Assembly: GCF_000737695.1 (NCBI RefSeq)
Contig: NZ_JPRM01000014.1
Location: 1-64,000 of the forward strand
Source of the DNA: Flavobacterium hydatis
Lineage (GTDB): Bacteria > Bacteroidota > Bacteroidia > Flavobacteriales > Flavobacteriaceae
Length of the DNA: 64,000 nt
Direction of reading: 5' to 3'
Made by a program: the position numbers and the translations under genes. This document shows, piece by piece, positions 45,820-54,895 of this stretch (position 1 is its first letter; each line of letters starts with the position of its first letter). The notes under the pieces were generated by a model. It had not been told where the DNA came from. It searched no databases and worked only from the letters and a program-made list of their open reading frames with translations.

Positions 45820-47525
45820 TATCGTTTCTGTTTACTCACTTTTTCGGCGAGTTGCATTGCGTTATATACATTTAATACTTTTCCTGATTTAGACAATTCT
45901 GAGAACGGAACTTTTTTATCTTTTGTACCCGGAACTATAACTTCTAGACTATACGCAGTCCCTGAGTCAAGAATGATATTTTTGACCTCTGCAGCCGTAA
46001 GATTAGGGTAATATAACCAGATTAAAGCTGCTGTTCCTGAAACCATTGGAACCGACATTGAAGTTCCTGAGTCTGATATATAGCTATTCTTTGAAGCTGT
46101 GGAATATATTTCATCTCCAGGTGCAAACAAGTCAACATTTTGCTTACCGTAATTAGAAAAATCTGACACAAAATTACTATTCAATTTATGGGTAACTGAT
46201 CCTACATTGATAAAATTGAAACTTACTTCTTTAAAATTCTCAAAATCATTATCATTTGGATAGTACGGATTTTCATCGATATCAAAACCATCATTTCCAG
46301 CGCAATGTATTAAAAGAACATTATGTTCTTCAGCATATTTAAAAGCATCTGCAACCCATTCTTTGTGTAAAGAAAATTCTTTGCCAAAGGACATATTTAT
46401 TATTTTTGCTCCGTTATCAACAGCATAGCGTATTGCCATAGCGACATCCTTATCATGTTCATCTCCTGACGGAGATATATTCAAAGGCATAATTTTGACA
46501 TTTTGTAAAATTCCGTTTACCCCAATAGCATTTTCTCTATTAGCTCCAATAACTCCGGCCATTTTAGTACAATGGTCCTGAAATGGTCTATGGCCAACTT
46601 TATTATTACTTACATTATTATTACCATAGCCTTTTTCTAAAATATTAGGATTGTCACCAATAAGCAGTCTTTCATTATAATTTATATTTAAATTTTTACT
46701 TATAACAGAATCCAACTGAGCTTGTTTTTCCTGAATATCTTCTAAAGTATTTTGATTCATCTCTAAGCTGGACATCATACAATAAATTAGCGCTCCTAAA
46801 TCTCTATCGTTATCATCACGTCTTTGCTTAAAACTCTTATCATTTACCTTATATTTTTCATACATACTATCCAATTGTTTGTATGTATAATCTTCTTTTG
46901 GAAAAAAGTGTTTTAAAGTATCTTTAGTTATTGCATAAAGTGCTGCTTTATAATTCAAAGATTTAAGCCATCTGTTATAATATGGATCTTTTTCTTCCAA
47001 CTTTTTTAAAGCTCTTTGGTATTCTTTAAATTTATATATGTCTTTAGAATCAATTTGTGATTCCGCTTTATTTTTAAATAATGGCCCCCAGTCTCTTATA
47101 ACACGTACATATTCATAATTACTCCACACCACATAGCCTCCACTTTTAGTTCCTATAAAGCTCCAACCATTTACATCATCAATATATCCATTATGATCAT
47201 CATCAATTCCATTGTTTGGTATTTCTTTCTCATTTACCCAAATTTGTCCTCGTAAATCCTCATGCTTTAAATCAATTTGTGTATCAATGACAGCAACAAT
47301 GATACTCTTATTTTTAGGCTTTTTTTTGTTTAAAGTATACCATTTATCAACTGAAATACCAGGAATGGTATCCTCTATATAGTCTTTTTGATACCATGTT
47401 TGTAATTCTAATGGTGTAAGCTCAATTTTTGAAATTAAATTTACATGTGAATTAGTTGATACTTGCGAAGACTTACAGCCTATCAAGAATAAAAAAAATA
47501 AGATTACTTTATAAAATGGTTTCAT
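45819..47525 (-). CDS. S8 family (subtilisin-like) peptidase lipoprotein in RiPP cluster
   Basis: 568-aa lipoprotein (signal FFLFLIGCKSS). Catalytic residues: Asp in VAVIDTQIDLKHEDL (about 75), His in FQDHCTKMAGVIGA (about 316), oxyanion Asn in HCAGNDG and Ser in GTSMSVPMVSG (about 489). A roughly 200-residue insertion between Asp and His is unusually long. It lies between the precursor gene and the dehydratase gene, so it is a good candidate for removing the leader outside the cytoplasm. C terminus is KVSKQKR, with no T9SS tail. Confidence 0.85.
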   Translation of the reverse strand: MKPFYKVILFFLFLIGCKSSQVSTNSHVNLISKIELTPLELQTWYQKDYIEDTIPGISVDKWYTLNKKKPKNKSIIVAVIDTQIDLKHEDLRGQIWVNEKEIPNNGIDDDHNGYIDDVNGWSFIGTKSGGYVVWSNYEYVRVIRDWGPLFKNKAESQIDSKDIYKFKEYQRALKKLEEKDPYYNRWLKSLNYKAALYAITKDTLKHFFPKEDYTYKQLDSMYEKYKVNDKSFKQRRDDNDRDLGALIYCMMSSLEMNQNTLEDIQEKQAQLDSVISKNLNINYNERLLIGDNPNILEKGYGNNNVSNNKVGHRPFQDHCTKMAGVIGANRENAIGVNGILQNVKIMPLNISPSGDEHDKDVAMAIRYAVDNGAKIINMSFGKEFSLHKEWVADAFKYAEEHNVLLIHCAGNDGFDIDENPYYPNDNDFENFKEVSFNFINVGSVTHKLNSNFVSDFSNYGKQNVDLFAPGDEIYSTASKNSYISDSGTSMSVPMVSGTAALIWLYYPNLTAAEVKNIILDSGTAYSLEVIVPGTKDKKVPFSELSKSGKVLNVYNAMQLAEKVSKQKR

Positions 47526-47568
47526 GTACTTTTGGGATACTATTTTAATATTATTTTTTTAGATTTAC

Positions 47569-47736
47569 TTAACAATCTTTGGATGAGCCTCCTCCTTTGT
47601 TATTTGTTCCATCAATTGTATCCCCTTCAGAAGGAGCGTTTCCTCCTTCAATCACGTGCAAATTTTTTAATTTTGCTACTTCAAATTTTTCTAAATCAAA
47701 TTTGTTAACTGCTTTTTTTTCTTTTGTTGTTTTCAT
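47569..47736 (-). CDS. RiPP (class I lanthipeptide-like) precursor peptide with GG leader
   Basis: 55-aa ORF. Leader: MKTTKEKKAVNKFDLEKFEV then AKLKNLHVIEGG, with the FDLEKFEVAKL motif expected for recognition by LanB-type enzymes and a double-Gly end at 31-32. Core (33-55): NAPSEGDTIDGTNNKGGG then SSKDC, which offers Ser36, Thr40, Thr44, Ser51 and Ser52 for dehydration and one C-terminal Cys55. It is the first gene of the cluster and is preceded by a good promoter. A single Cys and no visible LanC suggest at most one ring, or a purely dehydrated product. Confidence 0.8.
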   Translation of the reverse strand: MKTTKEKKAVNKFDLEKFEVAKLKNLHVIEGGNAPSEGDTIDGTNNKGGGSSKDC

Positions 47737-47764
47737 CGTTGCAAATTTTTTACTTTAATAGATA

Positions 47765-47799
47765 CAAATATATAGTCTCCTTTTTATAGAATTAGCAAA
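47765..47799 (-). promoter_or_regulatory. Predicted promoter of the RiPP precursor
   Basis: On the minus strand TTTG (47796-47799), a 23-bp spacer and TATATTTG (47765-47772) match the Bacteroidetes -33/-7 elements. The leader to the ATG at 47736 would be about 20 nt. Confidence 0.55.
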
Positions 47800-47814
47800 T
47801 TACTGGTTATGCTT

Positions 47815-47836
47815 CTCGGAATTCGGGAATTTCGAG
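47815..47836. promoter_or_regulatory. Palindromic operator upstream of the RiPP promoter
   Basis: CTCGGAATTCGGGAATTTCGAG, a 22-bp dyad with one mismatch per arm, placed 15 bp upstream of the -33 box. A close copy lies at 49729-49748 upstream of the regulator gene. Confidence 0.6.
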
Positions 47837-47872
47837 TCATTAAAATGGCATAACATATTTATGATAACTAAT

Positions 47873-49591
47873 TTACGTGTTTTTTAGTTCGTCCAATTCC
47901 TTAATAAAATAGGTTGGTTTTATACCTGTTTTTTTATAAAAAGCAGTTGAAAATGATTCTGCATTATTAAAACCAAACTCTAATGAGAGTGCTTGAATAG
48001 TATATTTTCTTAGTTTATAATTTTCTTTTAACTGTGCTATTCCATATTCAATTCTTAAATCATTTATATATTGAATAAATGTTTTTCCTTTGTACACATT
48101 CACTATTCTTGATACGTATTTACTATTGGTTTCAAATGTGGTTGAAAGCATTTGTACGGTAATATTAGATGCCAGATATCCTTTGTCTTTTTCAAAACAA
48201 TCAAGTTTTTCCAAAATCTGATTTATCAATTCTTCTCCAATACCAATATCCTCGATTTTCTTTCTATCTGTTTTTATTTCGTTAATTTCAATTTGTTGCG
48301 CTTTAACTTGTAAGGATTTGTCAATTATTTTTTCAAATCTGGAACGGTATCTTTTTTTAAGCTGGTATTGATACATTCCAAAACCTCCTATACCGATGGT
48401 AGTTAAAAATAAAGCTCCTAATACCCAAGAAATATTAGCTTTTTCATCATTAAGTGAAGCTATAAGATTTTCTTTTTCAGAAATTAAGTGCGGAGTATCG
48501 TATTCTTTATTAACTAACTTATTCAATTCCTTATAGTTTTTGTGTAGAGCACTATCTATTAACATATAAGCCGTTATGTATTTTAATTGATTCTCTTTAT
48601 CCCCTAAATTTTTATAATATGAAATTAAATACGGATATCCATCTATAAATTCAGTGCTTATTTCTTTCGTTTTTTTATAAATAGAATCCACTCTAATAAA
48701 GTTTTCTGCTGCTTCTGTTTTTCTTCCTAATCCATCATAGGCTTTCCCTAAATAAAAATACCCGGCTAATACATTGCCAATATTTTTATATTCAATCATC
48801 TTTGGTATGGCTTTCTTTATACTGTCTAATGCTATTTGATAATTTTTCTGAAATACTTGATTTGCTCCTTCATTTAAAGTAAACAGATATTTATATTCTT
48901 CATTTTTTGTAATATTAGATTCTGTGTACCCTAGTTTATTATAGTATGTAGTTGAGTCTACTTTCTGAAGAGATTTATAGCAATCTGCCAATCCAAAAAT
49001 AATACTTTGATAATTTCCCGCATATCTAGAGCTTCTTACATCTTTACTTTTATAGTAATGATAGCATTCTTTAAAAATGTCTAATGCTTCATTATAGTCA
49101 CCCAAGTCTTCAGATTTTGTTATACCAATATATTCTCTCACTACATAATAATAATCCGTATTAGTTTTAAGTGCTATTTTTTCAGCCTCATTATAATTAG
49201 CCATAGCTTCTTTAAACTTATACTGTTTTTTAAGAAAATCTGCTTTTTCGCAGTAGGCAGCTGTTGGAAAGGATCTATCCCCGGTATTTTGGGAATATTT
49301 AATAACACTATCCAAATACATAATAGCCTTATTTGGATTTGTTTTATAATATAAAAGCGCAAATAGATAATTGGCTCTGGCTTTACGAATGGAATTACTT
49401 TCCTTGTTAGCTCTAGTTAAATAGGCATGAGCATATTCTATTTGTTTCGTTTGGTCTTTTACATTATCAAAATAAAGATTATGCAACTCATCGTAGGAAA
49501 GTTTAGTAAAGTATTTTTTTTGAATTTGCCCCAATGAGATTATAGGTAATAAAAGCAATAAAAACTTTTTATATTTAATAAAGCAGCTCAT
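47873..49591 (-). CDS. TPR-containing membrane AraC-type regulator
   Basis: 572-aa regulator typical of Bacteroidota. A signal/hydrophobic N terminus (LLLLLPIISLGQ) is followed by tetratricopeptide repeats (about 35-365), a TM segment (about 390-408, ISWVLGALFLTTIGIGGFG), a coiled linker, and a C-terminal HTH_18 domain with IQALSLEFGFNNAESFSTAF and KTGIKPTYF. The TPR part would lie in the periplasm and sense a peptide or protein, and the HTH in the cytoplasm. It lies immediately upstream of the RiPP genes on the same strand, and two matching palindromes flank it. Confidence 0.85.
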   Translation of the reverse strand: MSCFIKYKKFLLLLLPIISLGQIQKKYFTKLSYDELHNLYFDNVKDQTKQIEYAHAYLTRANKESNSIRKARANYLFALLYYKTNPNKAIMYLDSVIKYSQNTGDRSFPTAAYCEKADFLKKQYKFKEAMANYNEAEKIALKTNTDYYYVVREYIGITKSEDLGDYNEALDIFKECYHYYKSKDVRSSRYAGNYQSIIFGLADCYKSLQKVDSTTYYNKLGYTESNITKNEEYKYLFTLNEGANQVFQKNYQIALDSIKKAIPKMIEYKNIGNVLAGYFYLGKAYDGLGRKTEAAENFIRVDSIYKKTKEISTEFIDGYPYLISYYKNLGDKENQLKYITAYMLIDSALHKNYKELNKLVNKEYDTPHLISEKENLIASLNDEKANISWVLGALFLTTIGIGGFGMYQYQLKKRYRSRFEKIIDKSLQVKAQQIEINEIKTDRKKIEDIGIGEELINQILEKLDCFEKDKGYLASNITVQMLSTTFETNSKYVSRIVNVYKGKTFIQYINDLRIEYGIAQLKENYKLRKYTIQALSLEFGFNNAESFSTAFYKKTGIKPTYFIKELDELKNT

Positions 49592-50020
49592 TATAATCGA
49601 TTTTCTTTCAAAAATACAGCAAACTTGTGTAATTATTCTGATAAATATATAATTTAATGTCTTTTATTTAAGTAATTGTAAATCAACTAGTTTTATTTGT
49701 TTTGAAATTGAAAGCTTAAAAAACATTGTCGGAATTCCCGAATCTCGATAATGACAATTTGCTTTCAATATGTTGTTTCATATAGTTTTGACTTCGAGAA
49801 ATTAAGTCAATTTTTGTAGTTAGATATTTAGGAGATTAATTTCCATAAAATAGGCATTCCAAAGTTTATTTATTATAAAGTAAATATGGGGAATTTTATT
49901 TTTTTAGCTTTTAGATTATAACAGATGTTACTGTGTATTCCCAAATATCATTGTGCAAATTATATCTATTTAATGTTATTACAATGCACTTAGTTGTATT
50001 TATCTTAATCCAGTTTTAAT
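49592..50020. other. Divergent promoter region of the regulator and the T9SS repeat protein
   Basis: About 430 bp, AT-rich. It holds the second palindromic site (49729-49748) and a TATTTTTG sequence on the minus strand close to the regulator start. No ORF is seen. Confidence 0.4.
49729..49748. promoter_or_regulatory. Second copy of the palindromic site
   Basis: TCGGAATTCCCGAATCTCGA differs from the site at 47816-47835 at only 3 of 20 positions. It lies about 140 bp upstream of the regulator start and about 270 bp upstream of the T9SS repeat protein, so it may serve autoregulation. Confidence 0.5.
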
Positions 50021-51676
50021 ATGAAAAAAAACTACTTACTACTTTTATTTTTTTATCCTCTTCTTGTGCAATCTCAGGACATTCTTTGGGAAAAATCATA
50101 TGGAGGCAAACATGCCGATTATCTTTTTGATGCGCAACCCACAGCTGATTATGGTTTTATACTGGCAGGCAGTTCTTTATCAGATAAAACAGGAAACAAA
50201 ACCGATAATAATCATGGTGATTTGGATTATTGGATTTGGAAAATGGATGAAAAAGGTGATCTCGATTGGCAAAAAAGTATTGGAGGAAGCGGTTTTGATT
50301 TACTGCAAAGCATAAAAAATACACGAGACGGTGGTTTTATACTTGCAGGAACTTCAAGTTCTCCAAATGATTTCCAAAAGAAAGATTCTTGTAAAGGCAT
50401 TACTGATTTTTGGGTAATAAAACTTGATGCTAAAGGTGAAGAACTGTGGCAGCGAACTATTGGTGGTAGCGGACAGAATGAACTTTTATGCGCCTTCCAG
50501 ACCAAAGATGGCGGTTATATGCTTGGAGGTTCATCTAGCTCAAGTCCAGCATTGATAACTTCAAAAACTTTACCTCTAGATACTAAACCTGATATATATG
50601 CTAAATCGGAAAAAAGCCGTGGAAACATGGATTATTGGATTGTTAAATTAGATAAAGCAGGAGTTGTAGAGTGGCAAAAAACATATGGAGGTCAGTATGC
50701 TGATTTATTAAGAAGCATGGAACAAACCCAAGACGGAGGATATATTTTAGGAGGATATTCTAACTCACCACAATCAGGAGACAAAACCTTGCCTAATAAA
50801 GGGATAGGAGATTATTGGATTATAAAAATTAACGACGTAGGTGGTATTGAATGGCAAAATGTATATGGCAGCAATGGCGATGACCAATTGTATGTAATTC
50901 ACCAGACAGCAGATGGTGGTTATATAGTAGGAGGTAACTCTAATAGTACCCAACCACTAACGACTTTAGGCGGTACAGTAGGGAATGGAACCGATTATTG
51001 GGTACTGAGATTAGATGAAAAAGGAGATGTAATCTGGAGTAAAACCTTTGATTTTGGCAAAGTAGATATCCTAACTTCATTGGTAGAAAATAAAGACAAG
51101 ACGTACCTGATTGGTGGTTATGCTCAAAGTGAAAAAAAAGGACCTAAAGAAGGTCTTGTGGGCAAAGCAACTAGTTTGATAGATAAGGACAAAGAAGGTA
51201 TTAATGATTATATCGCTTTAAAAATAGATGATAAAGGTGAAGAACTTTGGAAGAAAACAGTAGGAAGTGCAGGTGAGGATATCCTTCGTAAACTTATAGA
51301 AACCCGTGATGGCGGGTATCTTATGGCAGGAACATCAAACTCTAGCGCATCTAAGGATAAAAACGGAAGTATTGGTGGCAATGATTTTTGGGTAGTCAAG
51401 CTAAAAGACAAAACCAAACTCGAAAAAGTTAAAACTAGTGTAGAAGCCATTCCTAATCCAGTTGTAACATTTACCAATATTATTATAGGATATGAGTATG
51501 AAGCGGGTACTGCTGCGGTTGTAGATATGGCAGGACGCATCCTACAACAATTTAGTATCACAGAGCGAACCGTTCCTGTAGATTTAAGCCGTTATCCGGA
51601 AGGTATTTATGTGGTAAACATAAAAACCAATGTACAGAGTGATGGCGTAAAAGTAATAAGAAGAGGAAAGAATTAG
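50021..51676 (+). CDS. Secreted repeat protein with T9SS type A sorting domain
   Basis: 551-aa secreted protein. A signal peptide (about 1-18, LLVQSQ) is followed by about seven repeats of 50-60 residues built on the pattern W-K-GG-D-L----T-DGGYILGG-S-S...D-W--K-D-KG, likely a beta-propeller. The last 75 residues fit a T9SS type A domain (VEAIPNPV...VVDMAGRILQQF...LSRYPEGIYVVNI). It precedes the RHS genes by 2 nt on the same strand, so they share a transcript. Possibly a surface partner of the RHS proteins. Confidence 0.85.
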   Translation: MKKNYLLLLFFYPLLVQSQDILWEKSYGGKHADYLFDAQPTADYGFILAGSSLSDKTGNKTDNNHGDLDYWIWKMDEKGDLDWQKSIGGSGFDLLQSIKNTRDGGFILAGTSSSPNDFQKKDSCKGITDFWVIKLDAKGEELWQRTIGGSGQNELLCAFQTKDGGYMLGGSSSSSPALITSKTLPLDTKPDIYAKSEKSRGNMDYWIVKLDKAGVVEWQKTYGGQYADLLRSMEQTQDGGYILGGYSNSPQSGDKTLPNKGIGDYWIIKINDVGGIEWQNVYGSNGDDQLYVIHQTADGGYIVGGNSNSTQPLTTLGGTVGNGTDYWVLRLDEKGDVIWSKTFDFGKVDILTSLVENKDKTYLIGGYAQSEKKGPKEGLVGKATSLIDKDKEGINDYIALKIDDKGEELWKKTVGSAGEDILRKLIETRDGGYLMAGTSNSSASKDKNGSIGGNDFWVVKLKDKTKLEKVKTSVEAIPNPVVTFTNIIIGYEYEAGTAAVVDMAGRILQQFSITERTVPVDLSRYPEGIYVVNIKTNVQSDGVKVIRRGKN

Positions 51677-51750
51677 ATATGAAAACTATTTATAGCAGTA
51701 TCAATTTTTTAAAGTTAATGAAAAAAATAACTGAAAAAAGAATAGAATGT

Positions 51751-54700
51751 ATGAAAAACATAAAGATAGCGACACTTATTTTACTGATTCTAGCAAGTAA
51801 TAACCTCAGAGGGCAAGCAATTGTTAATGGTGATCGTTTACTGCCAACAATTTTTTCAGCTAGTCCTAATGCTGCTTCCTTGGGAGCTTATGGACAAATT
51901 CCTGTAAATTTATTTAATGGATTACCGAACATCAATGTTAATTTGTATAACATTAAAGTTGATAATTTTGAAATGCCTGTATCAATTTCATACAATTTAG
52001 CAAGCATCAAACCTGAAGAACGCCCAGGTTGGGTTGGATTGGGTTGGTGTTTAAATGCTGGTGGAGCCATAACAAGAATTGTTAAAGGAGGGGTTGACGA
52101 AGTTGTGGTTTCAGGTACTACAGATCCAACGGTTTTTTCATACTATGATCATTACAGTGAACTTAATATTACAAATTGGGATTCAACTGCTAAATTAAAT
52201 GAATATGACAATTGGATGGGGGCAATTGCTCCTACAAAATTGGCGCCATATCCTGCGCCAGATGAATTTATATTTAATGTGAATGGTCTTTCAGGTAGTT
52301 TTTTTAAAAATCATGAGGGTGTTTGGGTTGTCAAAGCAAATAAAAATATTGATATTAAAATTAATGAAGAATTAAAAAGCAGCTTTAAATTATTTGAAGT
52401 AGGTAACCATATGGCCAATAACAGAATGTTTATTATTGGCAGAATTTTTTATGGTTTCACCCTAACAACTGACGATGGTATCCAATATGTTTTTGGTAAG
52501 GATCCTAACTCCTTAGAATTTACCGCTTCTCAAAATAATACAACGGATGGTAAGAACCCTAATTTTATTGTAAAAACGTGGTATCTGACTAAAATAAAGT
52601 TACCTAATAGCAAAGTAATTTCTTTTCAATACAAGACAAATGTTTTCGCAGCTGAATCTGGAGGAGATGTGAACAATAAGGCTGTTTTTAAGCAATACGT
52701 GTCTTCTGATATTATGAAATACTGGACACATTATGCAGATGGAAGAGTAGAATTGACAGAGGGTAACTCATCAGGAAGTATAACTAATAAAATTTTAGAG
52801 AGAATGTATGTGGTTTATCTGGATAAGATTACTACTACAGATATGGAAATTATGTTTACTAATTCTTTATCAAACGATTTAGACTATGATTTATCTAATT
52901 CTCCATGGGATCCATATACAATTGAATATGTTAAATCATTAGATGCTGACTATTTAGATTCGAAGCATTGGTATAAGCTCAATGATATTGTGGTTAAAAA
53001 CATAATAGATGCTAAACAGATATATAAGGCATCTTTTAAATATTTAGAAAACCCTACAAGTAGATTGTTTTTAATAGGTGTTGAAGAATCAGGACAGCTA
53101 GATAGTCCAATTATTAAAAAACATAGTTTTGAATATAGCTCCTTGACTTTACCTCCATATAATTCGCAAAAAACAGATCACTGGGGTTTTTTTAATAATA
53201 CCAATTTTTTCCAGACAGTAGCACTGCCTGAAAATTCACTGCATTATACTCATGATCAAATTAGGAATTATTATTATCCATCGAGAAATCCTAATCCTGC
53301 TGCTTTACAGGCTGGTACATTGACAAAAATAGTATATCCTACAGGTGGATTTACTCAATTTTATTATGAAGCCCACGATTTTTCTAAAGTTATTGATAAA
53401 ACTGGTACTGCCTTTAATATAGTGAATGCAACAAGTAATAATGAGATTGCAGGTGGATTAAGAATACGAAAAATTGTATCGGATCCTTTAAATAATGGAA
53501 CTCCATTGGCTAAAGAATATTTTTATACTAAAGACTATAAAAATAATAATATGATTTCAAGTGGTATTTTATCCGGAAGGCCTGTATATATTGAAGAAGC
53601 ATCGGTGCCTGATATGCACTTTTTTAAATTAAGCAGTAATACATTTAGTCAATTGAATGATACAAATGGAAGCCATGTTACTTATACAAACGTTGTTGAG
53701 AAATCACAAGATGGAAGTTTTACGGAATACATTTATTCTAATCATGATAATGGGTATATGGATAAATTAGCAAATCAATATTTGTATGAATATAGTAATG
53801 CTTTGGGAAATGTTTTTGGTTTTCCCTCTGACGATACTAATAACATAATAAGTAAAAAGATATCTTTTAATTCTTTAGCTGCTGAGAGAGGAAATTTACT
53901 TTCTGAAAAAAAATATAATTCCCAAAAAATGATTGTTGAAGAAACAAATTACACTTACAATAATGATATTAATAGATTTAGCGACAATATAAGATCTATT
54001 GATTTTTCAGAAACTGTTATTGGTTCTCTTAAAGGCAATGTTAATGTTGGTGGTGGACCTGTTTTTGAGCATATTAAATCATTGACAAAAATGTCCGCGT
54101 ATAGTATTTTTAGCCACCAGATTTATTTAAAGAAAAAAGAGAACATTCTCTACGGCTTGAAAAATGATTCCCAAATAATAACAACAACGACAGATTACAC
54201 TTATAGTAATGCAACTAATCATCATCATTTAAAAAGCGAAAAGACTTATTCCTCTACAGATAACATTTATGAAACGAAATTTTTCTATCCTTTAGACCCT
54301 GAAATGATAAATGAACCATTTAAATCTGAACTTGTAGAAAAATACATGACTGGGGCAATCATTAAAAATCAATTATTTGCAGGAACAGCTTCAAATGCGG
54401 TAAAATTGTCGGAGCAAAAAACCGAATATGCACAGGATGCTACAACAGCTAACTTACTGTTACCAAAGTTTATTTATGCCGCTAAATTTCCAAATTCACT
54501 CCCTGCTTCCAATCCTTTAAATAAAAAAATTTCATACGATAAATATGATGATAAAGGGAATATTCTTCAATATACGTTAGAGAGTGGTATACCGGTGGCC
54601 ATTATCTGGGGATATAAGAAAACTCTGCCGATAGCCAAAGTCGAAAACGCAACATATGATCAGGCAAGTACAGCATATGCGACTGATGAAAACACATTTA

Positions 54701-54885
54701 GAACTAATCTTCCTGGTGCTATGATTACTACCTATACATACAAACCATTGGTAGGAATAAGCACCATCACTGATGCTAAAGGTTTAACTACCTATTATGA
54801 ATATGATGAATTCAACCGATTGAAAATTGTAAAAGATAGTCAAGGCAATATTTTGTTAGATAATCAATACCATTATAAAAACTAA
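51751..54885 (+). CDS. Large secreted RHS/YD-repeat-related protein
   Basis: 1044-aa protein. Start at ATG 51751 (MKNIKIATLILLILASNNLRG) is preferred because it opens a signal peptide directly; the longer frame from 51679 adds 24 charged residues. The conserved N-terminal part has GWVGLGWCLNAGGAITRIV (about 96-114), seen in SpvB/TcdB-like and RHS-associated proteins of Bacteroidota. The C-terminal 60 residues are YD-type repeats (TDAKGLTTYYEYDEFNRLKI). It is 10 bp before the DUF6443/RHS gene and likely forms the first part of a two-gene RHS shell. Confidence 0.75.
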   Translation: MKNIKIATLILLILASNNLRGQAIVNGDRLLPTIFSASPNAASLGAYGQIPVNLFNGLPNINVNLYNIKVDNFEMPVSISYNLASIKPEERPGWVGLGWCLNAGGAITRIVKGGVDEVVVSGTTDPTVFSYYDHYSELNITNWDSTAKLNEYDNWMGAIAPTKLAPYPAPDEFIFNVNGLSGSFFKNHEGVWVVKANKNIDIKINEELKSSFKLFEVGNHMANNRMFIIGRIFYGFTLTTDDGIQYVFGKDPNSLEFTASQNNTTDGKNPNFIVKTWYLTKIKLPNSKVISFQYKTNVFAAESGGDVNNKAVFKQYVSSDIMKYWTHYADGRVELTEGNSSGSITNKILERMYVVYLDKITTTDMEIMFTNSLSNDLDYDLSNSPWDPYTIEYVKSLDADYLDSKHWYKLNDIVVKNIIDAKQIYKASFKYLENPTSRLFLIGVEESGQLDSPIIKKHSFEYSSLTLPPYNSQKTDHWGFFNNTNFFQTVALPENSLHYTHDQIRNYYYPSRNPNPAALQAGTLTKIVYPTGGFTQFYYEAHDFSKVIDKTGTAFNIVNATSNNEIAGGLRIRKIVSDPLNNGTPLAKEYFYTKDYKNNNMISSGILSGRPVYIEEASVPDMHFFKLSSNTFSQLNDTNGSHVTYTNVVEKSQDGSFTEYIYSNHDNGYMDKLANQYLYEYSNALGNVFGFPSDDTNNIISKKISFNSLAAERGNLLSEKKYNSQKMIVEETNYTYNNDINRFSDNIRSIDFSETVIGSLKGNVNVGGGPVFEHIKSLTKMSAYSIFSHQIYLKKKENILYGLKNDSQIITTTTDYTYSNATNHHHLKSEKTYSSTDNIYETKFFYPLDPEMINEPFKSELVEKYMTGAIIKNQLFAGTASNAVKLSEQKTEYAQDATTANLLLPKFIYAAKFPNSLPASNPLNKKISYDKYDDKGNILQYTLESGIPVAIIWGYKKTLPIAKVENATYDQASTAYATDENTFRTNLPGAMITTYTYKPLVGISTITDAKGLTTYYEYDEFNRLKIVKDSQGNILLDNQYHYKN

Positions 54886-54895
54886 TTTAAGAGTA

